Shown here: positions 25,467 through 34,493 of the stretch, one piece after another
Position numbering within the stretch: position 1 is the first letter of the stretch
Layout: each line of letters begins with the position of its first letter
Assembly: GCF_022398475.1 (NCBI RefSeq)
Contig: NZ_JAKEVM010000017.1
Span: 1 to 48,153 of the forward strand
DNA length: 48,153 nt
Source of the DNA: Pseudoalteromonas shioyasakiensis
GTDB lineage: Bacteria; Pseudomonadota; Gammaproteobacteria; Enterobacterales; Alteromonadaceae
Direction of reading: 5' to 3'
The notes under the pieces: model-generated
Databases searched by the model: none
Seen by the model: the letters and a program-made list of their open reading frames with translations, nothing else
Told to the model about the DNA's origin: nothing
Program-made: the position numbers and the translations under genes

Positions 25467-26123
25467 ATGTTTCAATATCATTTTTCAAGCTATCTTGTTG
25501 ACCAATTACTGACATTTGCTGGCAGTAGTTTTCAACAAGCTAAAAAAGAAGTGCTGATCCACCAAGATCAACCCTTGTCAAAACTCGTATTAGTGAGAAG
25601 CGGCACAGTGTCATTCAGCTATGACGTGGGTAATGGCCGACGCCTTCTTTTAGGCCAGCTTGATTGTAACAACACATTGATTGGTGAGATTGAAGCACTG
25701 AATAACTACCCGTGCATTTACACAGTTACGTGTTTTAGCGATGTAAGTTATAACTTAATAGAGCTTAAGCATTGGCGCGCACTACTCTTAGAAAAGCCAG
25801 AATTAAGCTTATACACAGCGCAAACAATTGCTGCTAAGTTCCAAGAAAACCAAAAAATAAACTTAGATAAACTGCTATTACCACTTAGCTACAATATAGC
25901 TAAAGATTGCTTGTTAAGAGCTGAAAACAGCAACCCAACACTACTGCGTGCCTACCCTACCGTAAATGCTGAAGCAGAGCGCTTTGCCACCACCGAAAGA
26001 GCTTATAGACGAGTAGTTACAGAACTAGTTGAAAAAGGCTTAGTGCAGAGAAGTAACCAAGGTTTACAAGTGGTAGATATCGACAAGCTTAGTGACTACG
26101 TAGAAAGTTTTGCGCAGTTATAA
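25467..26123 (+). CDS. Crp/Fnr-family transcriptional regulator (YeiL-like)
   Basis: 218-residue regulator with a cyclic-nucleotide-binding-type beta barrel (about 10-125, LVLVRSGTVSFSYDVGNGRRLLLGQL, IGEIEALNN) and a C-terminal helix-turn-helix (about 145-218, ERFATTERAYRRVVTELVEKGLVQR). The barrel lacks the cAMP-binding RTA signature of CRP and there is no N-terminal FNR-type iron-sulfur cysteine cluster, so the ligand is unknown. Length and the G-x-I-G-E-I-E element are most like E. coli YeiL. Two dyads precede the start and may be its own operator. Confidence 0.82.
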   Translation: MFQYHFSSYLVDQLLTFAGSSFQQAKKEVLIHQDQPLSKLVLVRSGTVSFSYDVGNGRRLLLGQLDCNNTLIGEIEALNNYPCIYTVTCFSDVSYNLIELKHWRALLLEKPELSLYTAQTIAAKFQENQKINLDKLLLPLSYNIAKDCLLRAENSNPTLLRAYPTVNAEAERFATTERAYRRVVTELVEKGLVQRSNQGLQVVDIDKLSDYVESFAQL

Positions 26124-26484
26124 ATGTGTTACAAATTATTCTTAAATGCTTTAAAATAATATTACCAAACTGAAAAGCAAAGTCAGCACAAGTTCAGTTG
26201 GATAATCTATAAATATTCATAGAGTTAAGCTTCTTAACAGTAAGACTCTATATTACAATTTAGCAAAGCGGTTTGTTATCAGCTGTTGTACTTGATAGAT
26301 AAGACAGAACTTTCTTATTTTATTAATGAAAGTATATATAATGTTCACTTGACGTATATATAATGTACGCTTATCCTTCAATAACAGATAACCATGTGTG
26401 GCGTTTTTTCGGTGCACAAACCGGTACTATTTGCTCTAATAAAAGTCTGATTACTTTACGAGAAAGGAAAGAAAGGTAACGATT
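26124..26484. other. 361-base intergenic region upstream of the large lipoprotein
   Basis: No convincing gene. It holds a nested hairpin at 26220-26250 (TAGAGT/ACTCTA around GTTAAG-CTT-CTTAAC), the 22-base-period direct repeat at 26332-26366, and an 18-codon open frame at 26394-26450 that I reject. The last 20 bases supply AGG-rich ribosome-binding sequence for the lipoprotein. Confidence 0.6.
26332..26366 (+). repeat. Direct repeat GTATATATAATGT x2, 22-base period
   Basis: Two identical 13-mers at 26332-26344 and 26354-26366, spaced two helical turns apart. Each contains TATAAT (26337 and 26359), so they may be tandem -10 elements or two binding sites on one DNA face. A TTGAC lies between them at 26349-26353. 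They are about 120 bases upstream of the lipoprotein start. Confidence 0.5.
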
Positions 26485-28104
26485 ATGGGAAACAATGAAT
26501 TTAAACTAACCAAGCTAGCGCTAGCGTTAGGTGTCACTTTAAGCTTAAGTGGTTGTTTGAGTGATGACGACAAAAACGACACAGTGCCTGAGCCACCTGT
26601 ACCTACTGTAGATGTTCCTGTGGCTGATACACCTGAGGATTTAACGTTCTATGTTTCAGGTAACGTAGTTCAAAAATCAACAGGTAACCCAATTGCTGCA
26701 ACAATTATGTTCTACCAAGACGGCTCTCCTTCTGAAAATGTTGTAGATATCGACGGTAACTCTATTACCTCTATCACAACTGAAGATGGTTCTTTCACAT
26801 TCAATCTTGCATCATCAGATGTTTCTACGCTTAAAATGATTGTTTCTTCAGATGAGTTTATTTCTAAAACTTCGATTTTAGACTTCTCTGAAGTAGATGA
26901 CTCTGAACCGTTTGAAGCTTTCGTTCAACTTACAAAACTTGATGACACTGTAACTTCTGCTTCTGGCACAGGTACTGCTACTTCTGGTCAACTTGCTGAA
27001 GAATTAACTGTATCAGCAGATGCAGACTCGAGCTCGGCTTCAGTTGCTATTGGTACTGATGTTGTATTGCAAGATGCTGATGGCAACGCAATCTCTGACG
27101 GTGATATTAGCTTATCAGTTGTTACTGCTGATGTTGATGCGGCTTCAGGTAAAGCAAAAGCAATTGACCTTATCCCTGATGGTTTAAATGAATCAAGTAC
27201 AACTACAGTTCAAGTTCCTGTTTCGATGATGAATGTTGAAATGATGGCTGGTGATTCAAAAGTGAAGAACTTCTCTAGCCCAATCTCTCTTACGGCATCA
27301 TTACCAGCAACAGTTAATGGCCAAGCCATTTCTGAAGGCGATTCTCTAAGTGTAATGTCTTATAACGAAGATACTGGTGAGTGGGCAACTGAAGATTCTG
27401 TAACAGTAGACGCGGATGGCAACGCAACAGTTTCTACTAATCACTTATCTGGCTGGCCTTTCCTTTGGAGCTTCCCAGCTTGTACAGCGGTACCAACTTT
27501 CGCATTAGGTGGGTATCCTGGTAGCGTACCATTAATTATTGATATTGATACTCCTCAATTTTCATACAGCCGCCGTATTAAATCTGGCAGCGGTAACCTA
27601 TTCTTACGTGCTGCAGCTAAGTATGGCTTATGGAATACTTTAAATGCTCGTATCTCTGTACGTGATTTACTAGGTAACTCATGGGGTTTCAGCTCACAAT
27701 TAGTATGTGGTCCAATTTCAATTCCAGTTGTTCAACCTTACGAAATCGTTAGTGAGAATATCAATGTAACTTATTCTTGTTCTAACGCGAGCGAAGATTT
27801 CCAAGATAATACGTACCCATTCACAGGTGCTTTAGTTAAGTATGCACAAGCAAACAGAATTAAAACAGCAGCAAGTGGTTCTGATGGTTCATACAGCTTA
27901 ACTGGCTTACAAAGTGGTGCAGAGTATGATGTTGTATTCACTCCACGTGGTGTTGATGTTGAAGAGCAAACATTCACTATCACGGCAGATGGTACTGATG
28001 AAACCTTTAACATCGTTCGTGACAACTGTGAAGTTGAAGAAGTTCCTGTAACTGGTGGTACTGGTGGTACTGGTGGTACTGGTGGTTCTGGTAACGGTGG
28101 CTAG
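26485..28104 (+). CDS. Large lipoprotein with carboxypeptidase-regulatory-like domains
   Basis: 539-residue lipoprotein with lipobox LSGC (C24); +2 is Leu, so outer-membrane localisation is expected. A carboxypeptidase-regulatory-like beta domain at about 54-150 (VSGNVVQKSTGNPIAATIMFY, EDGSFTFNL) is followed by a Ser/Ala/Asp-rich region (150-320), a unique middle part with several cysteines, and a second CnaB/CarboxypepD_reg-like domain at about 445-505 (FTGALVKYA, GSYSLTGLQSGAEYDVVF). The end is a TGG repeat tail. Function unknown; its closest description is a surface-exposed beta-rich lipoprotein. Good ribosome site and terminator. Confidence 0.8.
   Translation: MGNNEFKLTKLALALGVTLSLSGCLSDDDKNDTVPEPPVPTVDVPVADTPEDLTFYVSGNVVQKSTGNPIAATIMFYQDGSPSENVVDIDGNSITSITTEDGSFTFNLASSDVSTLKMIVSSDEFISKTSILDFSEVDDSEPFEAFVQLTKLDDTVTSASGTGTATSGQLAEELTVSADADSSSASVAIGTDVVLQDADGNAISDGDISLSVVTADVDAASGKAKAIDLIPDGLNESSTTTVQVPVSMMNVEMMAGDSKVKNFSSPISLTASLPATVNGQAISEGDSLSVMSYNEDTGEWATEDSVTVDADGNATVSTNHLSGWPFLWSFPACTAVPTFALGGYPGSVPLIIDIDTPQFSYSRRIKSGSGNLFLRAAAKYGLWNTLNARISVRDLLGNSWGFSSQLVCGPISIPVVQPYEIVSENINVTYSCSNASEDFQDNTYPFTGALVKYAQANRIKTAASGSDGSYSLTGLQSGAEYDVVFTPRGVDVEEQTFTITADGTDETFNIVRDNCEVEEVPVTGGTGGTGGTGGSGNGG
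28051..28086 (+). repeat. 9-bp tandem repeat (ACTGGTGGT x4) encoding a TGG tail
   Basis: Four exact copies of ACTGGTGGT followed by degenerate copies to the stop codon. They encode Thr-Gly-Gly repeats at the lipoprotein C terminus. Copy number can change by slippage without a frameshift because the unit is nine bases. Confidence 0.85.
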
Positions 28105-28127
28105 TCCACAACGCTAATAAAGCTTTT

Positions 28128-28153
28128 AAAACCGCGCTTATGCGCGGTTTTTT
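28128..28153 (+). terminator. Terminator of the large lipoprotein gene
   Basis: Stem AAAACCGCGC / GCGCGGTTTT with loop TTAT followed by TT, 24 bases after the stop codon. Confidence 0.9.
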
Positions 28154-28276
28154 ATTGCCTTTAAAAAATATACATAAACACCAAGTTTCTCTTTTGTGAT
28201 AAGCATCAATGCATTTACGCTGCTTAAACTACCACTATTATCAATGGGGAGTTTTACGCACTTAATTAAAGACAAT

Positions 28277-28301
28277 AAAAAAGGCCCACTAAGAGCCTTT
28301 T
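28277..28301 (-). terminator. Terminator of the phosphoribosyltransferase gene
   Basis: On the minus strand AAAAGGC pairs with GCCTTTT, followed by more T. It lies 20 bases beyond the gene's stop. Confidence 0.75.
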
Positions 28302-28320
28302 ATGAAACATCTGAACAAGA

Positions 28321-28887
28321 TTACTTTTCAAGTAAAATGTCGTGGATGTTCGCTAAATCAGACTTACCTTCGATAATTTCGTCTGGCGTTAGGCCTGAAA
28401 GCTCATGAGGGAACACTAACCACTCTTCAGACTCATGAATGAAGTAATCTGGCACCATGTCTACCTTTGAGTTCTTCGGCTTGTAGTATGGGCATGCAAC
28501 GCGAATATCACGTGGTAGGTTTAAACGCATTAACTCCGAAAGCTTTTCTTTTAATGCAAAAATACTGCGGCCAGAATCGAACACGTCATCAACGATTAGT
28601 AATGAATTGTCTGCATTGGCATTTTCAATGATGTAATGCAAACCGTGAACTTTGATCTCTTTAGATTGCTGGTTAATACCGTAATACGAAGAAGTACGCA
28701 CTGCGATATGGTCAGTTTCGATGCCTTTGTAATCGTAATATTCTTGAACTGCGATACCAATTGGAGCACCACCACGCCAAATACCAATGATGAAATCAGG
28801 ACGGAAACCATCTTCATAAACTTGTGCCGCAACACGAAATGAATCTTCAAGAAGCTGCTGCGCAGTGATATAGCACTTATCTGACAT
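28321..28887 (-). CDS. Hypoxanthine/purine phosphoribosyltransferase-type protein
   Basis: 188-residue cytoplasmic enzyme of the type I phosphoribosyltransferase fold. The PRPP loop is LLIVDDVFDSGRSI, and the pyrophosphate loop region is GIWRGGAPIG. It should salvage a purine base onto PRPP; relatives are annotated hypoxanthine(-guanine) phosphoribosyltransferase, but it is not like E. coli Hpt, so base specificity is open. I use the ATG at 28887 (MSDKCYITAQQLLEDSF), the family start, rather than an upstream TTG that adds 11 unrelated residues. Confidence 0.85.
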   Translation of the reverse strand: MSDKCYITAQQLLEDSFRVAAQVYEDGFRPDFIIGIWRGGAPIGIAVQEYYDYKGIETDHIAVRTSSYYGINQQSKEIKVHGLHYIIENANADNSLLIVDDVFDSGRSIFALKEKLSELMRLNLPRDIRVACPYYKPKNSKVDMVPDYFIHESEEWLVFPHELSGLTPDEIIEGKSDLANIHDILLEK

Positions 28888-29031
28888 AAATAGAGACCCC
28901 AGTGTGAATTGATCATTCAAGTGTAGCTAATTTAATAAAAACTAACCACAGGATGAGAAAATGTGGGGCGTGATTTTATACTAATTTACTCAAAAAAGCT
29001 TGTATCAGTTTGTAAAATTCCCCTTTAGATC

Positions 29032-29068
29032 AAAAAAGCCCCTTAACTTAGATAAAGTTAAGGGGCTT
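29032..29068 (-). terminator. Terminator of pepB
   Basis: Perfect 14-bp stem (AAGCCCCTTAACTT / AAGTTAAGGGGCTT) with a five-base loop and a T-run on the minus strand, 18 bases after the pepB stop. Confidence 0.92.
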
Positions 29069-29086
29069 AATGAAAAAGATAATTGC

Positions 29087-30382
29087 TTATGCTTTTTCTA
29101 GTAATGTTCTTGCAACGGTACGCATACCTTGTGTTGTTGCGCCTGCAGCCCACTCGCTTGTGCTACCCATGTTAAATGCAGCAGCAAGGTCAATGTGAAC
29201 CCAACCTTTACCTTCATTTGGCACAAAGCGTGATAAGAAACCAGCCGCATTAGAAGCACCACCGTAGCCACCACCTTTTTGTGGACGACTATTTGCTGTG
29301 TCAGCATATGGCGACGGGCAATTTTGTTGGTGCCACTTTTCAAGTGGTAGTGGCCAAGCAGCTTCCATTTCTTGCTCTGCAAAGTCTTGTACGTCACGTA
29401 CAAGCTCTTTATCAAGACCAAACAATGCATTGTACTCTTGGCCTACAGCAACAAGCGCAGCGCCTGTTAAGGTTGCCGCATCAATGATTAATGGCGCGCC
29501 AGACTCACCTGCTGCCATTAAGCCATCAGCTAGTACTAAACGACCTTCAGCGTCTGTGTTAACGATTTCAACCGTTGTACCATTTTTATACGTTAAGATA
29601 TCGCCAAGTTTGTAGGCGTGGCCTGAAATTAAGTTTTCAGCACAGCATAAGAACAACTTAATGCGTTTGTTGATACCACGGCTAATAGCAAGTGCTAAAC
29701 CTGCAGTCACAGTTGCTGCGCCGCCCATGTCGCATTTCATGCCTAACATGCCTTCACTTGCTTTGATTGAGTAACCACCTGAATCAAACGTAATACCTTT
29801 ACCAACTAAAGCGGCTGCAACAGGCGCGTTTTCATCACCAGTTGGGTTGTAATCTAATGCTAATAATACTGGTGGACGTTCACTACCACGGCCTACCGCA
29901 TGGATACCAATCCATTGTTGCTCTAATAAAGCATCACCTTTAATAATTTGGTAGCTTACGTGCTCAGGTGCTAGTGACTGAATAAACTCAGCTGCTTTAC
30001 CAGCTAGGCTCTCTGGGAAAATATCATCAGCTGTGCCATTGATCATTTGACGAGCCCACGTCGCAGCTTGCTTTAAAGAAGCCAATTCTTTGCCGTCTGT
30101 TTTTGCATTTTCAACAAACTCAATAGCATCTAAATTCTTTGGTGAAACAAAGCCTTGGTAGAAAGCCCATTGTGTTTCTGTACACCAAACATCGCCCACT
30201 AAGGCAATATTTTTTAAGCCTTGATTAGCTAACGTACGTGCTGCTTTTTGTACGTTTTTAAGTGTATCTTGCTCAGTTAAATGAACAGTTGCGCCTTGTT
30301 CAGTAAAAGAAAGAGCGGCTTTTTCGCCCCAATGTGCGGCAGCGCCCTGCTCGCTAAGTTGAACTAGAAATTTTTCTGACAT
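29087..30382 (-). CDS. pepB: Peptidase B, leucyl aminopeptidase family (M17)
   Basis: 431-residue cytoplasmic metallo-aminopeptidase that releases N-terminal residues from short peptides. The M17 catalytic domain has GKGITFDSGGYSIK (K195, D200), KCDMGGAA and the signature NTDAEGRL (D277, E279), giving a complete two-metal site. Length and text match the PepB rather than the longer PepA group. It stands alone on the minus strand with its own terminator and diverges from sfsA. Confidence 0.94.
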   Translation of the reverse strand: MSEKFLVQLSEQGAAAHWGEKAALSFTEQGATVHLTEQDTLKNVQKAARTLANQGLKNIALVGDVWCTETQWAFYQGFVSPKNLDAIEFVENAKTDGKELASLKQAATWARQMINGTADDIFPESLAGKAAEFIQSLAPEHVSYQIIKGDALLEQQWIGIHAVGRGSERPPVLLALDYNPTGDENAPVAAALVGKGITFDSGGYSIKASEGMLGMKCDMGGAATVTAGLALAISRGINKRIKLFLCCAENLISGHAYKLGDILTYKNGTTVEIVNTDAEGRLVLADGLMAAGESGAPLIIDAATLTGAALVAVGQEYNALFGLDKELVRDVQDFAEQEMEAAWPLPLEKWHQQNCPSPYADTANSRPQKGGGYGGASNAAGFLSRFVPNEGKGWVHIDLAAAFNMGSTSEWAAGATTQGMRTVARTLLEKA

Positions 30383-30531
30383 GTTAGAATACTCTTTGCG
30401 CTAAAAATGTTACTCGAGTTTACTACAGCCAACGTCAGTTCCCAACAGCTTGCGATAAATAGCATTATGAGATGTGGTTCAATCCTCGTAATGAATCACT
30501 TACAATAAAGAAAAACGAATTACTAAGAGCC

Positions 30532-31251
30532 ATGAAGTTTACTCCCGCATTACAAACAGCTACCTTAATTAAACGCTACAAACGTTTTTTAGCCGACTTA
30601 AAAACTGCCGATGGCGAAGAGTTTACAGCTCACTGTGCTAATACCGGCAAAATGACGGGCTGTGCAGAGCCTGGATTTAAAGCGTTTTATTCAACCAGTG
30701 ATAACGCCAAACGTAAGTTCCCTCAATCCTTGCAATTAACTCAGAACCAATTCGATCACTTAATATGTGTTAATACCGCGATTGCAAACAACGTTGTACA
30801 AGAAGCCTTAAATGCAGGCGCGATTACTGAACTTGTTGACTACCAGACAATTGCTGCAGAAGTAAAATACGGCCAAGAAAATAGCCGTATCGATTTTTTA
30901 TTAACAGGTGAACACAAACCCCATTGCTATGTAGAAGTAAAATCTGTGACATTACTTTCACAAACAGAACCACAATCTGGGCAAGGGTATTTTCCGGATG
31001 CAAAAACTGAGCGAGGCCAAAAACATCTGCGAGAGTTAATAGAAGTGGTGCAACAAGGACATCGTGCAGTATTATTTTTTGCCGTTTTACATGAAGGTAT
31101 CAATCAAGTAAGTGCGGCGGAACATATCGACCCGAAATACGCCAAACTTTTAACTGAAGCTATAGATAATGGTGTTGAAGTGATTGCTTATAAAGCAAAA
31201 ATTTCGGCAGAAGAAATTAAGTTGCAAGAAAAATGTGATTTTCTGAACTAA
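30532..31251 (+). CDS. sfsA: SfsA family DNA/RNA nuclease-like protein
   Basis: 239 residues, collinear with E. coli SfsA ([70 protein letters not shown]). The family has a nuclease-like fold with the R-I-D-F and E-V-K core; in E. coli it was named as a sugar-fermentation stimulator, and its true role is not firmly known. I start at ATG 30532, which gives the conserved [12 protein letters not shown] and has AAGAG in front; an upstream ATG adds 20 unrelated residues. It precedes dksA as in E. coli. Confidence 0.93.
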   Translation: MKFTPALQTATLIKRYKRFLADLKTADGEEFTAHCANTGKMTGCAEPGFKAFYSTSDNAKRKFPQSLQLTQNQFDHLICVNTAIANNVVQEALNAGAITELVDYQTIAAEVKYGQENSRIDFLLTGEHKPHCYVEVKSVTLLSQTEPQSGQGYFPDAKTERGQKHLRELIEVVQQGHRAVLFFAVLHEGINQVSAAEHIDPKYAKLLTEAIDNGVEVIAYKAKISAEEIKLQEKCDFLN

Positions 31252-31425
31252 GCTACTCTTTTACGAAAACGACAATAAAAGCACTATTTTAGTTGTATTA
31301 TTTTTTTTTGCCCATATAACTTAGCAAATTTAAAAAATTTATGGATAGTTAAGGGCTTACAAAACCGCCCATAATTATTTGAGCAATCATTAGCGCAAGG
31401 TCTAGAGGATTAATTAAAAATAAAT

Positions 31426-31454
31426 TTGCCTCAGTCTAATGATTCTGCTATTTA
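31426..31454 (+). promoter_or_regulatory. Likely dksA promoter with GC-rich discriminator
   Basis: TTGCCT (-35) and TATTTA (-10) separated by 17 bases, 50 bases upstream of the dksA ATG. The sequence after the -10 (GCCGCCGGC) is GC-rich, the kind of discriminator that makes promoters sensitive to ppGpp/DksA, which would allow feedback on dksA. Confidence 0.4.
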
Positions 31455-31503
31455 TAGCCGCCGGCTAACGCTGGGCAAAATATTAAGGATTTAGGAGAAA
31501 GTT

Positions 31504-31947
31504 ATGCCAGACCAAAAAAGACTAGGGTTATTGGCTCAGGCCGGGTTGGAACCATACCAAGAACAGCCAGGTGAAGAGTATATGAATGAAGCACAGCGTG
31601 CTCATTTCAAAACAATTTTAGAAGCTTGGCGTAACGATTTACGTAACGAAGTAGACCGTACTAAATCGCATATGCAAGACGAAGCAGCTAACTTTCCGGA
31701 TCCAGTAGATCGTGCAGCACAAGAAGAAGAATTCTCATTAGAACTTCGTACTCGTGACCGTGAGCGTAAACTGATCAAGAAAATTGAAAAAACGATTCAA
31801 TTAATCAAAGAAGATGACTTTGGTTTCTGTGAATCATGTGGTATCGAAATTGGTATCCGCCGCCTAGAAGCGCGTCCTACAGCTGATTTATGTGTAGACT
31901 GTAAAACGCTTGCGGAAATTAAAGAAAAGCAATCTGGACGCGGTTAA
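31504..31947 (+). CDS. dksA: RNA polymerase-binding transcription factor DksA
   Basis: 147-residue cofactor of ppGpp that enters the RNA polymerase secondary channel. A coiled-coil arm carries the tip [14 protein letters not shown] with D66 and D69, equivalent to E. coli D71 and D74. The zinc finger has C109, C112, C130 and C133 (CESC, CVDC), so this is the full zinc type. GGAG precedes the ATG. It leads the block dksA-gluQ-pcnB-folK-panB-panC conserved in gammaproteobacteria. Confidence 0.97.
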   Translation: MPDQKRLGLLAQAGLEPYQEQPGEEYMNEAQRAHFKTILEAWRNDLRNEVDRTKSHMQDEAANFPDPVDRAAQEEEFSLELRTRDRERKLIKKIEKTIQLIKEDDFGFCESCGIEIGIRRLEARPTADLCVDCKTLAEIKEKQSGRG

Positions 31948-31967
31948 TTACATCCTTTAATTAGCCC

Positions 31968-32912
31968 ATGTCTACCACAGCCGTTAACACGCCAATGCGT
32001 GAGTATCGTGGCCGCTTTGCGCCATCCCCTTCAGGGCCATTACATTTTGGCTCACTTATAGCGGCTGTGGGTAGCTTCCTTGATGCAAAAGCCAATCAAG
32101 GGAAGTGGTTAGTACGCATTGAAGATATCGACACAACGCGTGTTGTAAGCGGTGCTAGCGACGATATATTACATACCTTAGAGGCTTACGGCCTGCATTG
32201 GGACGAGCCTGTCATATACCAAACCCAGCGTCATGAGCAATACCAAGCCATTGTAGACGAGTTAATTTCGCAGAACCTTGTTTATGCATGTCATTGCACG
32301 CGCAAAGAAATTAAAACAATCGGTGGAATATACCAAGGCCACTGCCGGTATAAAAACCACGCTTTAACTGATTCAGCGCTACGTTTAACCCAGCAATTTG
32401 CAACCAGTCAATACCATGATTTAATTCAAGGTAAAGTGTATGTTGATAGCCAACTTGCCAAAGAAGATTACTTAATAAAGCGAAGCGATGGTTTATTTGC
32501 TTACCAACTGGTCGTAGTCGCCGATGATATTGCACAAGATATTACAAGAGTCGTTCGCGGCGCTGATTTACTCGAACCTACCGCACGACAACTCAGTTTG
32601 TTTAAGCAGCTAAATAAACCGGCCCCAGAATACGCCCACCTACCTTTAGCAGTAGCTAAACCCGGTTTTAAGCTATCAAAACAAAATTACGCTCCGGCAA
32701 TAGCAAAATCAGATCCAAAGCCTGCGTTGTTCGATGCCTTGCGCTTTTTAGGCTTAAAGCCAGAAAGCTCACTTTTATCGTTAAATATCGATCAGATGTT
32801 AGCATGGGCTATTGAAACTTACCGCCTTGAACACATACCAAAGGTGCAAGAAATACAAGTTAGCGAGGATCCAAACTCTCCTTTTTGTAACTTTGTTACT
32901 ATTGAAAAATAA
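31968..32912 (+). CDS. gluQ: Glutamyl-Q tRNA(Asp) synthetase
   Basis: 314-residue shortened GluRS paralogue that attaches glutamate to queuosine in tRNA-Asp rather than charging a 3' end. HIGH-type motif HFGS (26-29) in APSPSGPLHFGS; zinc ligands C108, C110, Y122, C126; KMSKS-type KLSKQN near 250. No anticodon-binding domain, as expected for the family. It begins 20 bases after dksA. An alternative start at residue 10 (MREYRGRF) is also possible. Confidence 0.94.
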   Translation: MSTTAVNTPMREYRGRFAPSPSGPLHFGSLIAAVGSFLDAKANQGKWLVRIEDIDTTRVVSGASDDILHTLEAYGLHWDEPVIYQTQRHEQYQAIVDELISQNLVYACHCTRKEIKTIGGIYQGHCRYKNHALTDSALRLTQQFATSQYHDLIQGKVYVDSQLAKEDYLIKRSDGLFAYQLVVVADDIAQDITRVVRGADLLEPTARQLSLFKQLNKPAPEYAHLPLAVAKPGFKLSKQNYAPAIAKSDPKPALFDALRFLGLKPESSLLSLNIDQMLAWAIETYRLEHIPKVQEIQVSEDPNSPFCNFVTIEK

Positions 32913-33099
32913 ATTGCCAATTTTAAAGGCCGGGTAACTTAATTTTTCAGCCCTGCTGGTATATGATAGCGACCCAAAGTGTGCGAATCATCAACACCTT
33001 AATTTAGCGCCATTTAAAACACACTGATTACACGTCAATCTCACATCGGCGAAGTATCAAACAAACGCTATACTTGATGAGTCGCAAAGTCCGCGTCGT

Positions 33100-33114
33100 A
33101 GGAGACAGATTATT
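33100..33114 (+). promoter_or_regulatory. Ribosome site and AUU start codon of pcnB
   Basis: AGGAG at 33100-33104, seven bases, then ATT at 33112-33114. There is no ATG, GTG or TTG at a suitable distance; the next usable codon (TTG 33181) would remove the first 23 family residues. ATT also stands at 33109 and 33115, but 33112 gives the alignment to E. coli PcnB and the best spacing. Confidence 0.75.
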
Positions 33115-34491
33115 ATTTCTAAGCTTTTTCAATTTTGTCGGCAGATTATTGGCCCAAATGCCACGACATCAAGTGATGCTTTGCCAACGAGTGAGTTACC
33201 TTTGGTGATCGAGCGCAGTGAACATGGTATTTCGCGCAAACAATTTAGCCCAAATGCAATCAAAGTATTGTACCGCCTTAAAGAAGGTGGTTTTGATGCC
33301 TACCTTGTAGGTGGTTGTATTCGAGATATATTGTTAGGCCAACAACCAAAAGACTTCGACGTTGTAACAAACGCAACCCCTGAGCAAATCAAAAAGCTAT
33401 TTCGTAACTGTCGCCTAATTGGTCGCCGTTTTCGTTTAGCCCATATCGTGTTTGGTCGAGAAATTATTGAAGTGGCGACCATGCGTGGCCATCACGAAGC
33501 CGAAGAAAGCAAAAATCAAATTAGCCAATCAAGTGAACACGGCCAACTCCTGCGTGACAATGTCTATGGCAGCATCGAAGAAGATGCTGAGCGCCGCGAC
33601 TTTTCGATTAATGCACTTTACTACTCAATTAACGATTTTTGTATTTATGACTATGCCAATGGCATTAGCGCGATAAAAGCAAAACAAATTGAGCTAATTG
33701 GCGACCCAGAAACACGTTACCGTGAAGACCCTGTGCGCATGTTACGTGCAGTGCGTTTTGCCACCAAACTGGGAATGAGCATTGCACCTGGCACCGAAAA
33801 GCCAATTAAAGGCCTTGCTAATTTACTTGATCATATTCCGCCTGCTCGTTTGTTTGAAGAATCACTCAAATTGTTTTTAAACGGCAAAGCTGAAGAAAAC
33901 TACTTAATGCTACGCCAGTATGGTTTATTCAAAGCATTATTTCCTGCTCTTGATAAAATCTTAGATGCCAACCCTGAAGGCTTTGAGCATACGTTTATCC
34001 TGCAAATGTTTAAAAACACCGATAAACGTATTAATGCTGATAAAAAAGTCACCCCAGCCTTTATTTTTGCAGCCTTATTGTGGTTCCCATTGCAGAGCAT
34101 TGCGAAGAAGTTACAACAACGCGACCAACTTTCAGAGTACGATGCATTTGCACAAGCAATGAACAAAGTACTGAGTGAAAACGCGCAACATGTAGCAGTA
34201 CCAAAACGCTTCACCTTGGGTGCACGCGATATTTGGCATATTCAGCAACGCCTTGATAAACGAGGTGGTCAGCGTGCTTACAGGCTCACTCAACAGCCTC
34301 GCTTCAAGGCTGCCTATGATTTCTTACTACTGCGTGTGCAAGCTGGCGAAGAGCAGCAAAAAGAGCTTGCTGACTGGTGGACAACCTACCTAAGCCAAGA
34401 CATCAATGGTCAAAAAGAAATGGTTAAAAGTTTAGGACACCAAGGTGGCCCTAAGCGCCGTCGTCGCCCACGCAAGAAAAAAGTAGACTAA
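33112..34491 (+). CDS. pcnB: Poly(A) polymerase I, AUU start
   Basis: Adds 3' poly(A) tails that mark RNA for decay (459 aa). Nucleotidyltransferase core AYLVGGCIRD and catalytic D81 and D83 in KDFDVV (E. coli D80, D82), then the RNA-binding domain and a very basic tail (PKRRRRPRKKK). Starting at ATT 33112 gives (M)ISKLFQFCRQIIG, which aligns residue for residue with E. coli MFTRVANFCRKVLS; E. coli pcnB itself is known to start at AUU, which limits its expression. A simple TTG call at 33181 would miss 23 conserved residues. Between gluQ and folK; folK starts two bases after its stop. Confidence 0.92.
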   Translation: MISKLFQFCRQIIGPNATTSSDALPTSELPLVIERSEHGISRKQFSPNAIKVLYRLKEGGFDAYLVGGCIRDILLGQQPKDFDVVTNATPEQIKKLFRNCRLIGRRFRLAHIVFGREIIEVATMRGHHEAEESKNQISQSSEHGQLLRDNVYGSIEEDAERRDFSINALYYSINDFCIYDYANGISAIKAKQIELIGDPETRYREDPVRMLRAVRFATKLGMSIAPGTEKPIKGLANLLDHIPPARLFEESLKLFLNGKAEENYLMLRQYGLFKALFPALDKILDANPEGFEHTFILQMFKNTDKRINADKKVTPAFIFAALLWFPLQSIAKKLQQRDQLSEYDAFAQAMNKVLSENAQHVAVPKRFTLGARDIWHIQQRLDKRGGQRAYRLTQQPRFKAAYDFLLLRVQAGEEQQKELADWWTTYLSQDINGQKEMVKSLGHQGGPKRRRRPRKKKVD

Positions 34492-34493
34492 GT

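Noticed and set aside
26394..26450. 18-codon frame starting MCGVFSVHK, like the N terminus of class II glutamine amidotransferases
   Set aside because: Only the first few residues resemble that family, there is no continuation in any frame, and no ribosome site; probably chance.
28196..28408. 70-codon plus-strand frame over the phosphoribosyltransferase terminator
   Set aside because: Overlaps the terminator and the 3' end of the opposing gene; no ribosome site or homology.
33181..34491. pcnB called from TTG 33181
   Set aside because: It removes 23 residues that align with E. coli PcnB and has no ribosome site; the AUU at 33112 has both.
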